Below, in pieces: positions 18,936 through 21,590 of a stretch of 21,590 nucleotides of DNA. The DNA comes from Reticulitermes lucifugus. Taxonomy: Eukaryota > Arthropoda > Insecta > Blattodea > Rhinotermitidae. The notes under the pieces were generated by a model, which did not search any database, had not been told where the DNA came from, and saw only the letters and a list, made by a program, of their open reading frames with translations. Positions within the stretch are counted from its first letter, which is position 1; each line of letters begins with the position of its first letter. The DNA is taken from positions 4,127 through 25,716 of the forward strand of contig JAKCWW010008502.1 of NCBI GenBank assembly GCA_026260175.1. Reading direction: 5' to 3'. The translations under genes were made by a program, and so were the position numbers.

Positions 18936-20100
18936 TAATTATCAGTACTGTATGATTTGAGCGGTTGACAGTTTTTTAACGTAAACCATAAAAAAATAAT
19001 TGAATATGTCTTCCCAATCTCCTTACATTTTCCTCCTTCCTTCTTCTCATTCTGCATCTTATACATGATTGATAAGATAGGTCAGCATTCATGTGTATGT
19101 ATAACTTTGTCATATGCAACTTAAAACCATCACCTTCTTCACCAATATATTGATGTGTTTATATTCCTGTAAAAAATCTTATACCTGCATGAACACCTGC
19201 TCTTTTTATATCATTACATAAACTATCTAAAGTAAATGAAATAACTTTGCCTATAGTTGTTTCTGACATAGTTAAGTCCAAGACTTTTGGTTTAAATTTT
19301 CCATTTCTACATAGGTGCAATTTACACATGCACTTACCATCGCTGACACTAATAATACAGTCAGTGACAGTGCAGAAACTGGTAGGTTGTATACAAGTAG
19401 AAATGTGAAGTCAAATTTGAAAACCTGACATGACTAGTAACATTCAAGCGTAGATACTTACAATGAGGAAATTATACTTCCAGAGCCAGAGCATAAGGAA
19501 ACCCAGCTGCAGCTGGCTTGACTGAACATAACAGTGCCAAGATGTCTGTCACAGATGCCTGTATTACTAAATAAAGCCAAGGAGAGACTGCACAAATAAG
19601 CATGTAATTAAAAATGGAACTAAAAATAGAATGAAAATAATATTTCAAGTGTTCTAAATTATATGGTTGATTCTGTGCCATGTGTTATGTCGACCTCTGG
19701 TCTGAGGTCACCTGGCCTTCTGCATGTGGGATTTCACTTATTTAATACCTCTCCTCTATGCACCAACCTTTCTCTTCTGTCCTGGCACTGTACATACTGT
19801 CATTCTTGCTTTCGAAGGGGGAACTTCTAAATATTGGTCTGCATATTTTTCTAAAATCAGTTTGGCTGTGCAACATGTTTCATTCATAATGACAGGAAGA
19901 CCTGGCATTATCCAGCGTGGTCTTTCATTTTCTAGAGAAGGCAGGTTTTCTTCTTGTCCCTGGTTTGGTTAGCATGTGGTGTAATAGGGGCATACTTTTC
20001 CTTTGGCAGAACATTCCCGTTGGTATATAGTAAACTCCCAAATTCTCACTGTATATTAAACCAACGAAATGCACCTTCACTATCAAATATTAATAGTAAT
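18936..20100. other. CTC1 intron, no recognisable feature
   Basis: AT-rich DNA without a gene or an element that I can name. Open frames at 19472-19681 (-) and 19724-19972 (+) have no family similarity and no splice context and are treated as chance. Confidence 0.5.
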
Positions 20101-20110
20101 ATATAACTTT

Positions 20111-20147
20111 CCCTACATATGTTTTGGTCTGCCTAGACCATCATCAG
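20111..20147 (-). other. Hammerhead-like retroelement motif with a 5-6 bp perfect stem II
   Basis: On the - strand: CTGATGA (20147-20141), T, a perfect stem GGTCT/AGACC with loop AGGC (extended by the outer T-A pair), then AAAAC, the self-complementary ACATATGT (20122-20115), A, and GGG, which can pair with CCC just before CTGATGA. The order is that of a type I hammerhead with a very short stem III. Against activity: the position equal to the essential G12 is A, and an extra base follows CTGATGA. Upstream in the same repeat there is no coding sequence. Confidence 0.35.
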
Positions 20148-20159
20148 GGGGTTCAAACT

Positions 20160-21128
20160 ACATTTAATTCACATCCATAAGTTCACTGTGTTATCACACT
20201 CATTATAGTTCAATGTTTATGTAAGTAAGATCACTGTATAAAAACACTTTCTAAAATCGCTTATTTAACATATATTGTGTCATATATAAAAACACACTGT
20301 ATATAAGAATTTGAAGGCTCGTCAATGTTTAAAAGTTAAAATCGTCAACCTGGTATCACAATTGGCTTGTTGTATTATTTGTTCATGGTTTTGCATCATA
20401 CATAAACATCCGAGTAAACGTAAGAAACTTCAAATGATGCAGTGACGGTATTGCAGGAAAAGTCTTTCATTTTTACTGCCTTCTTCCCTTCTGTTGCTGC
20501 ATATGGCACAGTCCCTGCTGTTACTTCTGTTACATTGCTTGAAGTGTGGACACTGATTCAGTTGTTCATTATCAGATGTCAGTGTTTATTATTTTTTCCT
20601 CATTTGTTTTGCACACTGCTAACAATCAGATTGGCTCCAGTCTGTATATCTTGTGAGTGACAGTGATCTTCTTTCTGTGGTTGGAAACCATTCATTTTTT
20701 ACAGACTGAATGCTTTTATGACAAAAGACTGCTATCCCAGTGCCCAGACATCAAGCAGGAACCTTGTTCATCTTATTTGCGGCTCGTCTTTATCTGGTAG
20801 CCGTGTTCTGACTGCATTCCATGCTGTGGTGATAAGGGACACACTCTTTGAACACCTATCTGGCAGAAGCCTTCTACCACCAAATTTTGAATTTACCACC
20901 ACATAGACGCTGTGTGTTGCTCTTTACATTCTTTGATATACCTTTTAGTAGTCTGTCGTAGCAACAACAGATGACAGATGTGTTATATTTTCCCACAGCA
21001 AAGTGTTTTTTGTTTTGATTTTTGTGTACATTAATTTTTAGCTAGTACGTGTGACAGAAATGAGAGGAATGGGAAAGGGTTAATATGAGGGATATGTGTT
21101 ATGTTAATATTTGTTGGAATATTTTTAG
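20160..21128. other. CTC1 intron, remainder
   Basis: No gene or clear repeat. Short open frames at 20442-20660 and 20718-20906 show no similarity. The intron ends with 'atatttttag' at 21128. Confidence 0.5.
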
Positions 21129-21337
21129 GGTGAAGTTGTTGACTCATGTGATTCACTGGGAATCTACCAAATGCATGATGGCACTCAACTTTGCCTTACG
21201 TTCCTGACGAAATATGCAGATGTTCCTCTTCCAAGTGTTGGTCAAAGAGTGTCCGTGTACAATGCACATTGGTGGAAAAGTGAATGTGATGACAAGTATG
21301 ATCTTGTTCTCTGTGGTAGAAGCTGCATTGTTTTGCA
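21129..21337 (+). CDS. CTC1: CST complex subunit CTC1, internal exon (third OB fold)
   Basis: The acceptor is tatttttag and the donor gtaagt at 21338; 209 bases, incoming phase 0, leaving CA. It encodes GEVVDSCDSLGIYQMHDGTQ, LCLTFLTKYADVPLPSVGQR and VSVYNAHWWKSE, then KYDLVLCGRSCIVL. This is an almost complete OB fold: first strand with bulge, 'GIYQ.HDG' turn, 'LCLTF' strand, helix, 'GQRV.V.NAH' strand. Human CTC1 has the same arrangement ('GLYELDG..GLCLAY', 'RPGV.LQL.DVHLL', 'LRGAVLLQ'), the best match in this gene. An earlier donor-like site (gtatga at 21296) would cut off the last strand and is unlikely. The gene continues beyond the window. Confidence 0.82.
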
Positions 21338-21427
21338 GTAAGTGCAAAGTGATTTGTTTCATTGATTACACTGTTTCTGTGTTTAGTTGGTTCATTGTTT
21401 AGGGTTTTCCATTGTAATACAACTATA
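21338..21427 (+). other. Start of the next CTC1 intron
   Basis: Begins with the donor gtaagtgc; short unique sequence before the transposon end at 21428. Confidence 0.6.
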
Positions 21428-21590
21428 CAGTGGAACCTCGAACTTCGAACACAATCCGTTCTAGGAGACGGTTCGACTTTCAAGTTGTTTGACTTTTGAG
21501 TTAAATTTCCCCATAAGAAATAATGGAAATTGAATTAATCTGTTCCAGACCCCCAAAATTTACCCAATATAAAACATTTTAAGTGTACCA
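21428..21590. mobile_element. Tc1/mariner/pogo-type DNA transposon, left end, runs off the window
   Basis: A TA dinucleotide (21426-21427) is followed by CAGTGGAACCTCGAACTTCG, the kind of terminal inverted repeat found in pogo/Tigger-like and related TA-targeting elements. Then comes 'ttcgactttcaagttgtttg' and 'ccccataagaaataatggaa', a subterminal stretch that I know from many animal genomes next to this type of end. The other end and any transposase lie outside, so autonomy cannot be judged. Confidence 0.8.

Noticed and set aside
1..21590. CRISPR arrays, bacterial operons, riboswitches or Shine-Dalgarno sites
   Set aside because: No regularly spaced repeats or bacterial gene layout; the introns and poly(A) signals are clearly eukaryotic.

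Overview
This is a stretch of an insect nuclear genome. The genes have GT-AG introns, there are AATAAA poly(A) signals, non-coding DNA is AT-rich, introns reach several kilobases, and decayed transposable elements are dense. The repeat types (a tRNA-derived SINE with a 'tccaggcaaatgcc' core, a PIF/Harbinger with MADF-BESS partner, common arthropod multicopy ORF families) suggest a large-genome insect, perhaps a polyneopteran such as a cockroach, termite, stick insect or locust. The order is an inference only.

Three host genes can be recognised. (1) Positions 185-1420 (+) hold the last two coding exons of PSMC6/Rpt4, an ATPase of the 26S proteasome base. (2) Positions 4294-3089 (-) hold a complete, uninterrupted WDR4/wuho gene, the non-catalytic WD40 partner of the tRNA m7G46 methyltransferase. 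It lies tail-to-tail with PSMC6, and a palindromic AATAAA/TTTATT block at 2424-2437 could serve both strands. (3) From 13133 (+) to beyond the window, four exons in consistent phase (13133-13216, 14641-14791, 18520-18630, 21129-21337) encode OB-fold sequence that I identify as CTC1, the large subunit of the telomeric CST complex. One or more N-terminal exons probably lie upstream (best candidate 12278-12456; weaker candidates at 8170-8216 and 8531-8591).

Most of the rest is mobile-element debris. Positions 5467-6827 and 11456-12110 are broken copies of two protein families found in many copies in arthropod genomes. Positions 9430-9710, 10230-10885 and 13247-13435 are inverted pairs of a short unit of the form CTGAAGAT...GAAAC. 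The CTC1 intron 13217-14640 contains a perfect 74+74 bp palindrome (14135-14290). The next intron contains a nearly complete, inactive PIF/Harbinger element (14886-17054) with matching ends, a TAA target duplication, a transposase remnant and an oppositely oriented MADF-BESS remnant, followed by SINE copies. The window ends inside the left end of a TA-flanked Tc1/mariner/pogo-type element (from 21428).

The three host genes belong to unrelated pathways (protein degradation, tRNA modification, telomere maintenance), so their proximity looks positional rather than functional. The points most worth checking are the insect CTC1 gene, the perfect intronic palindrome, and hammerhead-like CTGATGA/GAAAC signatures followed by short self-complementary AC..GT sequences in three repeat remnants.
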